NCBI GenBank assembly: GCA_034509735.1
Contig: JACGWO010000002.1
Location: 29,683,636-29,747,635, forward strand
Direction of reading: 5' to 3'
Source of the DNA: Sesamum alatum
Lineage: Eukaryota; Streptophyta; Magnoliopsida; Lamiales; Pedaliaceae
DNA length: 64,000 nt
The position numbers and the translations under genes are program-made. Shown in pieces: positions 22,018-35,178 of this stretch (its first letter is position 1; each line of letters starts with the position of its first letter). The notes beneath the pieces were generated by a model. The model worked only from the letters and a program-made list of their open reading frames with translations, was not told the origin of the DNA and did no database searches.

Positions 22018-22529
22018 CGTTTGTGTGTGGAGCTGCATCTATTTCTTCGCAAGATTAGGTTCAGTTATAGTTGTGAGATGTTAAGGAAGTTTCCATTTAA
22101 ACTCAGACGATTTTCACACTCTTAGTAGCCGCCCGCCGCCATTCTCCTCACATGCATTGGCACAACCGCTGGCGCCTGAACCCCCTTGTCCCGCTGGCAC
22201 TTCTTTCGTCCTGAACGTTTCGCACACTCACTATGTGCAATTTGCACGTACAATCCCCCGCCTCCAGTTTTCGCTTTCCCCCTCAACACCCACCACCGTC
22301 AGCCCTCACCTCACCCTCTGGTAAGCCTTCGCCTACATTCCCCTTCCACTGTACTCCTTTCACGCTCCTTCACGCGGCAACCCTGCAAGCCCTTCCATAA
22401 CCATCTTCTCATGAAACCTCGCCTTCTACCTCATGGCCGCTAGCTATGACTGGCCCTTCACCCAGCCTCCCACCACCTGACCCACCTCCATCTCCGCCTA
22501 ACCCAGTTGCCACCTTCAAAACACTCATA

Positions 22530-24374
22530 CTCTAATGTCGTCCAAGAAGCATCTAGTGCTCACATCCAGTTCGACGCCTCAAGAGTAGTTAAGAAACCCT
22601 TCAATGAAGAATCCAGTGCAACCATGGGCAAAGCTCTGTTGTACAAGAGATAACTAGGTATCTCTTTCTCTAAAGATGAAACCTTTATTCTAGCTGATAG
22701 ACTGAAGTGTGCAATCGTGGTCAAGTTTGCACATGGCATCCCCAATCTCAATTTCCTTAGAAATCGCATTGTTAAGCTGGGCCTTAAGGGTAGTGTTACT
22801 GTGGGAGTGATCAATCTGAAACATGTCTTAATTCACTTTAACACATGAAGAGGATTATTCAAGAATCTGGTTAGGATGAGAATGGATGTTTGACAACTTC
22901 CACATGAGGGTGTTCAAATGGACCCCAACCTTCAATCCTCAAATTGAGTCTCCTATAGCTCCATTTTGGGTGAAGTTTCAAGAGCTGTCTTGTGACTTAT
23001 TTAGAAGAGGGCCATGTTTAGTATTGCTACGTTAATTGGTAAACCGTTGATAATGGATGAGCCCACTGCTAATCTTACTAGACGAAGTCTGGCGTGTGTT
23101 TATGTTGAACTTGACCTCACAGCACCTAGGACTCAAGTTGTGTTCGTGGAATTTGAAGATGTGACCATCAGACAAGGTGTCATCAATGAAAATTGTCTGC
23201 AGTATTGTGCTATATGTAAACATCTTGGACATGAACAAAGTTCCTGCCCAGTGAAAGCAAAAGCCTGTGAACAAACATAGCCTTACACAAATGGAGATAC
23301 CCCACAATGCCAAGCAAAAAGGTAAAAAGGTGATGCTCTATTCTTCTGATGATCCTCCTGTTGATACTACTCTTAAGCGTGATGTTGATGCCTATAATAA
23401 TCAATTAGTGTAAAATAATAATGTAGTACACCCTTACATCACGACTAGCACGAATTTTTAATCCTTCTAGTAGTGTGCATGCTGTTAATACTGAAAACAG
23501 GGCTTTAGATGATGGCACAATTGTTAATAATGTAGAGGCTCATTCGCATGATGCTGATAATGAAACTAGGCCTGTTAATGTTGTTGATAACCCTACTAAT
23601 GAGGTGGGGACATTACAAACTGTTACTGGGGTATATAAATGTTGAAACCCCTTTGATCAAGGATAATAATGTCTTACATGATTGTAGTTAAACAAAAAGG
23701 GAGGCCTCTTTTTCTAATTGCAACAATAGTAGGGCCTATGTTAATGATAATTCACTGCTCAATGACTTTGAAACTCAAGATGGCTTTAACTATGAGGATC
23801 CTTTGCTAATCCATTTGCTTGATAAAAACTGGGATTCTGAAAACATGAGAACGGATAGATTTGATCACGGCATTATAGAGGATGTTGAAGCTATCAATGA
23901 GCTTTTGGAAAATCATAGACCTAAAGGAATGCCCATCCAACAGCTGCTCCATGTTGTTGACCTCTCAAGTAGTCCAACCCAAACAATGAGGAGGAGGAGA
24001 TTTGCGCCCCTATATTCAACAGATTCCAGACTCTGGCCAGTATGGAAGAGGAAGAACCACAAACTCAGGAACACACCATCTCTTCGGCTACAAATGAGGC
24101 AGTGGATGCCACTCAAAACCTTCAACTTGGCATTCCCTTTGTGGATGCCCAGGGTGAGGAGATCTTAGCCAGCCAAGACATGGAGGTCTTTATCCAGGAG
24201 GCAACCCTGATTGACTCTGCATCTGTCCAGAAACATAAAAGAAACAAGTCAGGGGAAGAATCCTCCTCATCCAAAAGGCCACAGAAAGGTAAAGAAAAAA
24301 AAGCCAAAGGTATGTCTTCCACCGCTCTTCGGAAAAGGAGTACAAGATCATCCTCTCTTTCAACTTCTCAATGA
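22530..24374 (+). pseudogene. LINE ORF1: DUF4283, CCHC knuckle, basic C-terminus (copy 2)
   Basis: Broken RNA-binding protein gene of the LINE. An open stretch 23014-23280 has LIGKPLIMDEPTANLTRRS and the intact knuckle CAICKHLGHEQSSC; one extra A near 23260, absent from copy 1, shifts the frame just after it. DUF4283 pieces lie upstream in other frames. The C-terminal part is open at 24042-24374 (110 residues), acidic at first and then strongly basic and serine-rich (KGKEKKAKG, KRSTRSSS), a usual tail for such proteins. Its stop TGA overlaps the ORF2 start as ATGA at 24371-24374. Confidence 0.8.
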
Positions 24375-25211
24375 TTAAAATCCTGCTATGGAATGTTAGG
24401 TGTATTGGAAAAGGTTCAAAGCAAAAAATAATTTTTGAAATGCTTACTGAACACAAGCCTCACATACTTGTCCTTTTAGAACCTTTTATCCATATGAATG
24501 AAAACATGTTTATCCATAGACGTGGTTTTAATTTTGCTTGTTCCAATGTCAACAATAAGATATGGTGCTTTGCTTCCCATGCTACTAATGTGACTGTGAT
24601 GATAGATCATGCTCAATTTCTCCATGTGAAAGTGTCCTCTAGTCTCATCCCCAAGGAGGTGTATGGTACATTTATTTATGCCAAATGCAGTAGAACATCC
24701 AGGAGAACTTTGTGGGGGGAGCTTATCCAGATTGTATCCCTAGAAGTTCCTTGGATTGTTGGAGGAGATTTCAATAGTATTCTCAATGCAACTAAAAATC
24801 AGGGGGGAAATACTGAACAACAAGGTCCCATGGAGGACTTCGGAGACATTTATGGAGACTAGCCTCCTGGATGCTGGATTTGAGGGATCTCCCTATACTT
24901 GGACCAATAATAGAGTTTGGAGAAGACTGGACAGAGTACTCTACTCCAGGGAATGGACTGAAACTTTCAATTGCACCAGAGTTACTCATCTCCCCAGGTG
25001 CACTTAGTAGATTCCAAAATATGTGGGTCAAACACCATGCCTTTCATCAGATAGTAAAACACAACTGGTGCTTACCCATTCATGGTGCTGGAATGTCCAA
25101 GCTTCAACAAAAGGTTTATCGGACTAAAGAACTCCTCAAGGAATGGAACATGAACACATTTGGTAACTTCTTCAATGTAGTGGAACATGCCAAAATCAAG
25201 GTTGCTGAAGC
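24371..25211 (+). pseudogene. LINE ORF2, endonuclease domain
   Basis: ORF2 begins MIKILLWNVRCIGKGSKQK, the opening of the APE-like endonuclease that nicks target DNA for target-primed reverse transcription. Visible motifs: WNVR near the start, LLEPF (the glutamate of the catalytic site) and VGGDFN (about residues 130-137). A frameshift near 24855 moves the reading to SLLDAGFEGSPYTWTNNRVWRRLDR, the conserved C-terminal part of the domain, and the SDH-type end is disturbed. The frame then runs through a linker until the LTR at 25212. The start was chosen because the family always begins within a few residues of this WN motif. Confidence 0.85.
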
Positions 25212-27197
25212 TGTTAGAATAGGTGACCATGTAGCCAATCTTGGCAGGAAAATGTAACCTATGTCTAGACAATTTCAGTGTGTTTTGATAAATCATTTAT
25301 GAATAAAGAAATGAAATTCATATGGCATTACTTTGTCTGCGTTCACTTGTACTTGCTTTTTACATATCTGTTCGCTACACAAACAAAACCCACGGACTGA
25401 GAATCTATTTCGAGGACCGAGACTATGCTTGGAGGTAGCTCCATGAAATCAGTCTTGCCGAATCAGTCCGAAAATCTCCAAGTCAAGGAATCTCGAAAAT
25501 GGGTATCGAGATTCCCTTTGAGATTTGCACTAAGCATTTGCTGTCGTGTTTCATCGACGGGTGACTAAGGTCGTCTAAGCAGTGTTAGTGGGTTAGCCTG
25601 CTAGGAAACAGCTGACTGAGGTGACTCACGGGAACCGTATTACGGAGGACCTTGAGTATGGTCAGCAAGGTATGACGTGTGTTCCCGGTTCCAACGGTAC
25701 AGTTCAAGTCCTTTGACTTGAGGAACTGCTGAGTTTACCTGTATGTCAGGTCTGTATCTTAAATATGGTGAGAGAGATTGCCAAGAAGCACTTGAGTAGT
25801 CATAAGCCATGTCTAGTGCAGCTCTGGTATACAGAGTGACAGCAGTTTCCAAGAAAGGATCTGTCTCCTGTCAAAAGGCATTGACAGTTGAGTCTCACGT
25901 ATGCTCTGTGTCTTGTCCCTAAAATCTGTGGCCACAGTAACTGAACAGAAGGGAAGGATTCCCTTGTGGCATTTAGTAAGGACAGACCGACACTTAGGTC
26001 CAAAATGGGTACCTGCATTTTCCGTGCCCTAGACCCTTAGTGGTGAGACCGTAGACAGAAGGACAAGTGTACTGTTAGAACCTAAATGTTCATCCCCGAA
26101 TATTTCAACTAGTCTCTAGTGCCATGGACCGTTGCTAGATGGCCACCCATGGTAACGGACGGATTCTAGGAATCCGACCAAGTCTAGCTGAAAGGTGAAC
26201 CTAAAGAGTCACACACTATCCACGCACACATTTAGTATTTAATTTAGAATTAAATATTGGAAAATAGGAATGATGAAATTGGATTTAATCGGGTCCTTTA
26301 TTTTGTTGGAGAATTAATTCCTTCTATTTGATAAAAGGAATTAAATTAATAAATTAGATTTATTAAGGGAATTTATTTAATGGGCTTAAAATAAATATTT
26401 ATATATTTATTTGGCCTCTTGGAATATTTAAATAGGTTTTTAAATATTCCATTAAATTAAATCAAACTGTTGAGATGGAAAGGAGAGATGGATGGCTAGG
26501 ATTGATTTTGACTTGGTCAAATGCTACTTTTACTAGGACTTTGACTAGGTCAAAATCCTAGTCAAAATAGAGTTCTTAGAGTTGGAGTTTGAAGAGGATT
26601 AAACTCCTCCTCTATATAAACCCCTAGCCTCCTACAATTGGAGGATGATGATTCTTGAAAACACACACACAACACACACTCTCTCCTCTCCTCTCTCGTC
26701 CGCCCCTCTCTCTCTCTCACAAAGAAAAATATTACTTTTTCTTGTTCTTTTGTTCTTGGAACAATTGAACTAAGGAAGATCGATCCCGTTAATTCATAAC
26801 GCGTGGTTGATCTATCCTCTCCAAATTAATACTTGTTCGTTGCTAGCACGACGTGCAATAATACATGGGTGGATCGTGTGTCACGATTTGGAGGATCTCA
26901 AGAACGAGGTCTTCGTGCAAAACGGGGAACAACGCGAGTAGCCGTTGAAGACGAAAACGACAACGGGTAGGTCTGGTTTTAAGATTTTCGTCCCTCTTTT
27001 ATTTTCAATCCTATGGCCTCCATGATTATTGTATGTTTGTTTATGTCATGAGATACACCGAACACCCGAAATCTCAAGGCACACCCCTTGAGCGTGTTCT
27101 TTAATTTCTATTAAAGCATGTTTTAATTCCGCAATTTTATTTTATACCGCGCTTCCGAATTCCGCGCTATTTTCCCGGGACGATCCACAATCTTACA
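25212..27197 (+). mobile_element. Solo LTR, family B, inside LINE ORF2
   Basis: It starts TGTTAGAATAGG and ends CAATCTTACA, with a perfect 5-bp target duplication GAAGC at 25207-25211 and 27198-27202. It is 1986 bp. It is more diverged than the other B LTRs; the W-box cluster (about 26507-26574) is partly changed, TATATAAA at 26613-26620 is kept, and the U5 hairpin has a different stem (CTCAAGG/CCTTGAG, near 27073) that still pairs. Confidence 0.95.
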
Positions 27198-30100
27198 GAA
27201 GCTGAAAAGAAGTTTGACACACACCCCTCAGATGCTAAACCTCATGGAGCTGAATAAAAGTAATGCTGAGCTCATTCATGCCTTCTCTCTAGAAGAAGAT
27301 TTCTGGAAATAAAAAAAGTAATTGTAACTGGTTAGTTGAAGGGGAAAGGAACACACAATACTTCCACTCGTTAGCCAAAAAAGAAAAGGATTCAAGCCAG
27401 GATACATAGAGCCCTAGATAGTGACATGGAGATCATCAATCTTGCCCACATAAAAGCATCTGCTGCAGCTGTTTTTTGAACAACTCCTCACTGATGGCCA
27501 ATCCTCCGAAGAAGATGTCAGGTTCCCCCTCTAGTTTCCACAGCTTACCGATGAGATCTTTCAGAACCTCAATACCATGCCCACTCTGGAAGAACTGAAG
27601 GAGGTTGTCTTCAGTATTGACTGACACAGTGTAGTAGGACCTAATGGATTCATTTCTGTCTTCGTCCAAGAATGTTGGGACTTCATCAACCAGGATGTCT
27701 TGGATGCAGTGCATGAATTCTTCAGGGGCACTCCTATGCCTAGAAGCTACAGAACCACTACCATAACTCTGATACCTAAGGTGGACTCCCCTCAAGCCTG
27801 GACTGAGTTCAGGCTTATCTCTCTATGCAAAGTGACAAACGAAACCATCACCAAGCTTATGTATAGAAAGATTGCACAAGCACTGCCCATCCTTATCTCC
27901 CCCTCTCTGAGTGCTTTTGTTCCATGAAGGTTGATCAGTGACAATATTCTCCTGGCCGAGGAGATGATCCGTGACATTGACAAGAGGTACGGCAAAGGGA
28001 ATCCAGTAATTAAATTGGATATGCAAAAGGCATATGACAGAATCAATTGGAAGTTCCTTTATACAGTGATGAACCAAATGGACTTCCCTGCCAATTTCAT
28101 AAAAATAATCAAGCATCATTGGAGAATTGTTGGTTCACTATGTTGGTAAATGGTGCAATCTATAGATTCTTCAAATCATCCCAAGGCTTGATGGAAGGAG
28201 ACCCTAATCTCCCCTGCACTATTCATCCTGGCTGCTGAAGCTCCGTCAAGAGGAGTTGACCACCTCTTTCAATGCCATCCTGAGATGCTCTATCAAACAG
28301 GGAGTACACTAACATTTCTCACCAGGCTTATGCTGATTTTGTCATCATATTTACCAATTGTGATGAACAAAGCCTAACCAATCTCATGAATTTCTTGTAG
28401 AGATACCAAACAACCTCGGGACAAAAGATAAACATCTCCAAGAGTTCATTTGTTCCAGGAAACATGGCTAACCTTATTGCACAAAGGATCATCAACATTA
28501 CAGGATTCTCCCTAATATCCCTCCCAATCACATAACTTGGGGCTCCTCCGTACAAAGGCAAACAAGAAAAATATACTTTTTGAGGATCTCACTAACAAAA
28601 TTCATTCTAAACTTTCAGGTTGGGAGCACAAATTTATTTCCTATGGATGGAGGCTGCAACTAATCAAAAGTGTTCTTTCTGCAATGCCTATCGACCTCCT
28701 ACAAGTTCTTAACCCCCGCCCCCCATTCGTACTATTCATAAAGTTGAAAAACCGATAGCCAAATATTTTTGGGGTTCTAAGGATAGACAAAAAAGAATTC
28801 GTTGGACCAAATGGTGTAACATCTATTTCCTACTGAAGAGGGGGACTTGGTGTCAGAAACTTGAGGGATGTTATACTATCTTTCTCCCACAAACTCTGGT
28901 GGAGATTGAGATATAAAAGTTCACTTTGGGCTCAATTTATCACTAGCAATTACTGCAAGAAGCAATCTCCAGTTCAGGCCAAGGTCACCAAAAACGAACC
29001 CCCTATTTGGAAGAAAATGTGCTCAGTTAGAGAGGAAGCCCAAAGTCACATCTTCTGGTCCCTGGGTAAAGGAGAGGCTGACTTCTGGAATGATTGGTGG
29101 ATTACATAAGGGACACTATCTGAGATGTCAGGGAACACCAACCTTACCTATATCCCTGTTAAATGATTTTGGAGGCAGAAGCAATGGATATTGAGAGGCT
29201 GCAGCAAGTTGTCCCATAGGAACATATGGAAAGGATCAATTTTGTCCCTATTATTCAAGAAAACTAGGACAATATACACTAGAGACTCACTAGTAATGGA
29301 GCATTTTCTACATCCTTTACTTGGAACCACTATAGAGAACATCTTCCAGTCCAAGCTCTCCTTAAAACTCTGTGGTCCCCACTACTCACCCCCTCCATAT
29401 CCATCTTCACCTGGAGACTTCTTAACAAATGGCTCCCAGTTGAGAAATGATTACAACAAAAAGGAATACAACTAGCATCCAAATGTTGATGCTGCAATGA
29501 GGCGGAATCACTGGTCCATCTCTTTATAAACTGCACTGAAGCTCAACAAATATGGAATCATCTTGCTGGGCTTTTCTAGGTGACTCTATCCCAAACTGGC
29601 GACATCTAATCATTCTTGCTCGCATGGAAAAGATCTAACTCTGCACAAGTGCACATTAGAGACATCATTCCCCCGACCTGTTGGTATATTTGGAAAATCC
29701 GCAATGAGGTGCGGCATAAGGGGAGATCTTCAAGCAGGCTACTGTTATTTACAAAATCTTGACACATCTCCACCTCCTCCACAAAAAGCAAACTGTTGCA
29801 ATCTGTACACATCTAAGGGGATACTCTAGTTGTTTGCTCTCTCAAAATTCGGTTTTATCCTAAGAAAAAGCAACAACACATTTTAATGCTGACATGGAAA
29901 AACTTCTAAAAGCCTCTCTTGGGATGATTGAAACTTAACACTGATGGGGCCTCAAAAGGTAAGCTTCGCATTTCTGGCATGGGAGGTCTTCTTAGAGACC
30001 ATCGAGGTCAAGTTATCCTTGCATTCCAAGAGCCTCTTGGCCACACCACCAACATTTAAGCTGAGCTACAAGCTCTCCTTAGAGAACTTCAAACTCTATT

Positions 30101-30345
30101 TAGACAGAGGTGTCCACCGAGTCTTGATTGAACTTGATGTTGCATACATCATTCAAATTCTTTCATCTCCAACCCAAGGGCCTGGATGTACCAAAACACC
30201 TTGCAGCAAATCAGAGGATACGTAAGGCAACTGGAGTACACCATCTCACACATCTATAGAGAAAGAAACCATGCAGCAGATCACCTTGCAAATCAAGCCT
30301 GCCTGGAGGAGAACTTATTCCATCATACAGGTGACCAACTACGGG
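27198..30345 (+). pseudogene. LINE ORF2, reverse transcriptase, zf-RVT and RNase H
   Basis: Continuation of ORF2 after the LTR. The order is pre-RT spacer (27198-27690), RT (TLIPKVDSPQAW at about 27765, LDMQKAYDRINW at about 28016), a damaged second catalytic box reading YADFVIIF instead of the usual FADD (about 28329-28350), zf-RVT around 29400-29560 with the TWRLLNKWLP block, and RNase H from about 29930 (LKLNTDGASKG, then RERNHAADHLANQ at about 30260). At least five stops and several frameshifts break it; an early stop lies near 27310. RT copies element RNA at the nicked target; this copy has lost a catalytic aspartate and cannot work. Confidence 0.87.
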
Positions 30346-31245
30346 GTATGACTAAAGGTATTGTTCCTCTTGACAACTTAGATTTTCTACTATTCTTACA
30401 TCTCATATGTAGTACCAACAGTTACAGCCTCATGCTGAATCTGAAACTATTGGTACTACTTCTATACTATTGCTTTTCCCATTGCTTCTGTTGTCTTTTG
30501 CCTGCCTCCTCTTCTATAGTGTCTGTCGTTGCTGCTCACCGTCTGACCTTTGAATGGTTTGTGGTGTTACATTTTGTTTGTCTCATTATTATGTGGATAT
30601 GCCTACTTGATTCACTTATGCTTTTGAGTAAATGCCTATTATGGATAACTACCCCTACCCCTACTATACTCTATTACAGCTACAGTCAGGATTTTGCTAT
30701 CCCCTGTGTTGGTTTAACTGCTCCTCATAATCCTTTTTCCTTGAATTTTGTGTTTTCTAATTGGTTGGGAAGCCCCCCACCAATGCCCCTGATTTTGGTC
30801 TTAATGTATAACTATATTTTATTGGGAACTTTTATTTCCTTTACTCTTGTTGGCATTTGCTCTCCTTTTTATCACCGTACTCTTGCATTTTTTGTACTCC
30901 TTATTCCATGGATACTCTAGAGTTTGACAAGCTTTTGCAGGTGATAAGGTTTGGCCTATGCCCCCTGTGACAAGGCTCATTTTTTTTGGCATAGTGAAGC
31001 TATATATTTCTTGTATAACAGGTTTTTGTCTTTACTTTTTGGCCCCCTTGGATGTAAGGGAGTGGTACTCCTTGTTTACTTTATTGTATTCATCAATTGT
31101 AAGGGAGTATTACTTCTTGTCTATAGCTTTCTAGATGATCTTAGGGAGTTAGAACTCCCCATTGTAAATTTGTCACTTTTGAAATTTTAGTATAGAAGGA
31201 AAGGGGGACCCTGAAAAGCTCGCCCCACACTCGGGTAGTTTTTTT
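30346..31245 (+). other. LINE 3' untranslated region
   Basis: T-rich sequence after the RNase H domain, ending near a G-rich piece (AGGGGGACCC at about 31202) and a T-tract at about 31240-31249. An open frame continuing to 30920 encodes only a hydrophobic low-complexity peptide that follows from the T richness. The exact LINE end is not clear. Confidence 0.55.
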
Positions 31246-31461
31246 TTTAAAGGAAAAGGAAAGTTTCCATTTATGGCTAAACAATGATTATTTTCCACTG
31301 GAAAATATTGTTGACTGATGGCCTATCTTTGGGAAGTGATTTGGAATTCGAATTCGACAAGGATGGGAATATGAGTAGGTGTGAATGTTGGACAATGAGC
31401 GTTGGAGATGTGTATATTTGGTTTGCTTGGATGTTTTGTAGTGTATGGTTTGAATTACTTG
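31246..31461. other. Unassigned sequence between LINE and family-E LTR
   Basis: About 215 bp that matches nothing else in the window by eye. It could be a piece of host DNA or the last part of the LINE. No credible gene. Confidence 0.4.
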
Positions 31462-32537
31462 TGAAAGAATCGGTATAGGACCGAGAATCATAGACATGGT
31501 AGCGGAAACATAATTAAAAAAATTTTAACACATAAGCAAAAGAAATTTCAATCTTGCATTCCGAGGCGTTTAAGCACTTTAAATGAAATTACCTAGAAAT
31601 TCATGCAAGCTTTCCAACGGTTAGGGATCCACGAATGGCTTTGCGTCTACGCAAGAATGGATTGCGTCCTCACTAATGGTGATCCCCAGCATCGCAATCA
31701 AAGTGACTTATCCTCATCTTGCTAGAGAAGTGAAGATCACCGGAGATTAGAACTATTCTAATCTACAAGAGTAATCAAGACAACACTATCAATTAGTGTT
31801 CTTGATCTAAGGTTCTCAAGAGGATGAAACTAGTTCAAGCCATGAGAGAATTTGGAGAGAAAAAATCAGAGAGAGAGAGAATATGCTTTGACCAAGTGGT
31901 TGAGAGGTTCTAGTGACCTCTCTCACTCGGCCACTACTTTTTTGTTGGAAGACTTTCCAACTCCTCCAACTCTCTCTAGCTTGGACTAGGTCAACTAGGT
32001 TTGGGTATGAGCATGAGCTAAGGCTAAGTAGCATGGGCCTGGACATTAATTACTCTAATTGATTAATTCCAAGCCCATCATCTTTTATTAACCAAGTCCA
32101 ATTAATCTTTAAAAATTGTTTAAGCCCATCTCAATTATATAATTCCATTAAATAATTGAGCAGAAACTAATTAATTAATCAAGCCTAACCCAATTAAATT
32201 AATTTTTATTAATTAATTTAGCCCAACCCAAATTTAATGAATCTCATTAATTGAACTCTTGGTCTTTCTATCACATAGGCTCTCCAAATAGATCATCAAA
32301 TTATTTAATACCATGATTAATTTGAACTCCTTTAAATTAATCATGCTCTTCTAAAGTTAATTGAAGAATTAATTCTCCTCCTTGCATAGATATTTGTGTG
32401 TGGCTATTTAGGTTAAACCTTCGGCTAGACTTTGACTTGTGTCACTACACAATTTAATTTGACAAGTAACTTGTTTTAGATTAATTAAATTACATTTAAT
32501 TAATCACTCTTGATTAACCCCTTAATTAATTAGTACC

Positions 32538-35071
32538 TGTTGCCTGTTGAATTCGAAAATCATGGATAGGGAGTAGAGGAATTTAAAATTTTAATGATTA
32601 AACAAACATGAATAGTTTTAAATTATACAAGCATTTGCCTTTTCAAATAACGGATCACGGCGAATCATAACATAAGCACGAAATCATTGAATGAAATTTG
32701 TACCTTTTGCATTCCTACTGATTTAGTTTGTGAAGAAATGCTTCTAAGCATTATCTAACCACGAACGGATGTCGTCTGATTCATAGCCCAAGCGTTGTTC
32801 CTCTAACGGTATCCACACCTCCGATGCCCACTAGAATTTGAATTCGATGCTAATCAATCCCGAACGCTCACTTCTTGAATCCACTAAGAAACCAAGTGTT
32901 ACATGTTTGATGTTGTATATATACTATGTAGAAACAAACCACCTTTTATCATGAAACATGGAACTATATTTTATGGGGAGGAGATGTAAAACACAAAGCT
33001 ATTTGTGAAAAGACAGGGCATGTATGTTTGAGAGAAGGGGGGCCGATTTTTGGCTTCAATTGGATGTATTATGGCCAGCCACTCTACCTCTTAAATAGGG
33101 GTGGAATTCTACTTCACCAAGTAGTTGGTAAGGAGTTTGAGTTGAAATCTCATTTTAATTACAATTCTTTTTCAAACAATAAATTAATCCTAATTCATTT
33201 ATTCTCTAAAACATAGACACTATTAAATATTAGGGTAAATTACATCTACCTCCCCTGAGGTTAGGCATAATTATAAATACCCTCGTTGTTTGAAAAAATT
33301 ACAAATAACTCCCCTGAGGTTTTGTAATTTTTAACCACAAGCCAAAAATTGACCATTTTGTCCTTAAATTTTTTATTAATATTGTAGAAAAATCACTCGA
33401 GGCAAATTGCATTATTCCTCCTCTGTGTAAAAACTTAAGAAACCTCTCTCTATGCATTGTAGTCCAAAAATTATAAGAATTAAATAAAAACTAATTCAGT
33501 GCATAAGGGCATTTTCGTCATCTTACCCATAAAAATGGATGGCAATGGGTTATTTGTTAGATGGTTACAAACCTCAGGGGGGTATTTGTAATTTCTTAAA
33601 CAACGAGGGGGTATTTTATAATTATGCCAAACCTCAGGGGAGGTAGATGTAATTTACCCTAAATATTTTTTTGTCCTACAAAATATTTAAGGTTTGGTCC
33701 ATGGAATTATTAAATCCAATATTTAATTTATTCTAATGAAGTTTGACAAACTTCATTAACTAATTTTGTCCTACAAGATTAATCAAGGACCAAATTAATT
33801 GATCCTATCAAATATTTATACATTCCTTCTTCTTGAGTTTGTTTAATCAAATTAAACATATCTTAATTTAATCTAATTAAATTCTCTACAAAATTAATTT
33901 ATCTCATTAAATTAATTGAGCTCAAGAACTATCGACTATTTTAGTTAATATTTCGACATCCTTAATCCAACATTCGAATTAAGTGGTTCATAAATTAAAC
34001 TCAACAGTTCAATTAATTAAATTCAAGAAGTTGAGCTTCTCCGAGTAAGTGTGTGGCTCCTTGGACTCACCCTAGTGATAGTCATGTGCCCATAACTATT
34101 GTAACAAGACAATTTAATTAATTTTTAACTCATTTAATCATAGTTGGCGTCTAGTAACACGCCATGAAACCCTATCTCTAGGTGAAGGTGGCAAACCTTT
34201 AGACAACGAGTACCATGCAAGTAAGGTCCTATCATGAATCATCTCTCGGTTGAGTCAAAGGCATGGATAGTGAGTCGAACCTTGTTAACTCAATAGCTCT
34301 GCATCCTTTCTTTTCATTTCATCATTATAAATGGTCAACTAGGAAACCCTATGCCTAGTTATCGTGATACCTTTCTCAAAGATAGTATCGGTAAGAAATA
34401 TTAGAAGATCATAGGAGATCTCCTACCTCATCAGGTCAGGTTGATGATTCATTGATGTGTCACTCATGGACCTTCATATTAGATGGGTTTGTACCCAAAA
34501 TACCCCCTTTATGATCACCTAGATGACCAGGGAATAAATCAAAGTACAAGGGATCCAATACTAGATCACTATAGTGTTCCAAGTCGTAATGACTAGTCTT
34601 GCCTTATTGTGTCAGGAAATTCTACGTTCGACGTTGTCACTCCAAGTAAGAATTTTCTGCGGAGCCTTTGAGTTCACTCATTCCAAACGAGCACCCCCAC
34701 ACACATATTTGTGTCCCCACACTAATGTCCATAAAATTATATGTCCACTTCATAAGAACATGTATCGTGTGAGCAAGCCTCCATGATAATGGTATTCTCA
34801 TCTCATTGATCCTTGGCTTGAAACTTTTAAGACCAAGGCTTTGGACGCATATTTTATGATTACAATACAATCTATACCACGCGCCATAAGCCATATATGG
34901 TCTAGAGACTTCATTCTTTTGTACGTAAATAAATTAGACAAAATAGTGAATGATGAATGCCTTTATATATTATAATATGATACAAGAAGACTATTCATTA
35001 CAAAAGAATTATAAAGTCCTCCCTAATTTAAATCCTATCAACTAGTTTGCACATTGGGCACTGTTTTAACA
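32538..35071 (-). mobile_element. Solo LTR, family G, inside the E LTR
   Basis: It runs from TGTTGCCTG at the left to the edge ACTGTTTTAACA at the right (minus strand TGTTAAAACAGT...). Candidate target copies GTACC (32533-32537) and TTACC (35072-35076) match at 4 of 5 bases. The E-LTR sequence reads across if it is removed. Without the MITE and its target copy it is about 2.1 kb. It keeps traces of the shared landmarks: the CAACGC motif near 32795, a CTCCTTGGACTCACC block near 34058, and a U3 block near 34145. Highly AT-rich and old. Confidence 0.68.
33232..33660. mobile_element. MITE with long terminal inverted repeats
   Basis: A 429-bp fold-back element. Its ends AGGGTAAATTACATCTACCT and their inverted copy (ending at 33660) extend, with some mismatches, about 90 bp inward on each side (TACCTCCCCTGAGG, CATAATTATAAA, CCTCGTTGTTT). 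Flanks are a perfect 7-bp duplication AAATATT (33225-33231 and 33661-33667). There is no coding capacity. The superfamily is uncertain. Confidence 0.88.
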
Positions 35072-35178
35072 TTACCATAGTGGCTATTTAGCAACGGTCC
35101 ATGGCACTAGAGAATAGGTAAAAATGGCGTCAACTTGTAAGCTCGCGAGTACCATATAGGTACGGTCCTTACATCACT

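Larger units (their letters stand above)
22018..31245 (+). mobile_element. LINE (L1-type), copy 2, nearly full length but decayed
   Basis: The order is 5' C-rich untranslated part (22018-22530), ORF1 (DUF4283, CCHC), ORF2 with endonuclease, reverse transcriptase, zf-RVT and RNase H, then a T-rich 3' untranslated part ending near 31245. A solo B LTR (25212-27197) splits ORF2. The 5' end is cut by an LTR, and the 3' boundary is uncertain because I see no clear poly(A) tail or target duplication. It is the source-like copy of the fragment at 4718-6569. Confidence 0.85.

Noticed and set aside
30186..30920. Hydrophobic 244-codon frame that could look like a membrane protein
   Set aside because: Its first 50 codons are LINE RNase H; the rest is the T-rich 3' untranslated region, which automatically gives Leu/Phe/Ile/Cys-rich sequence.
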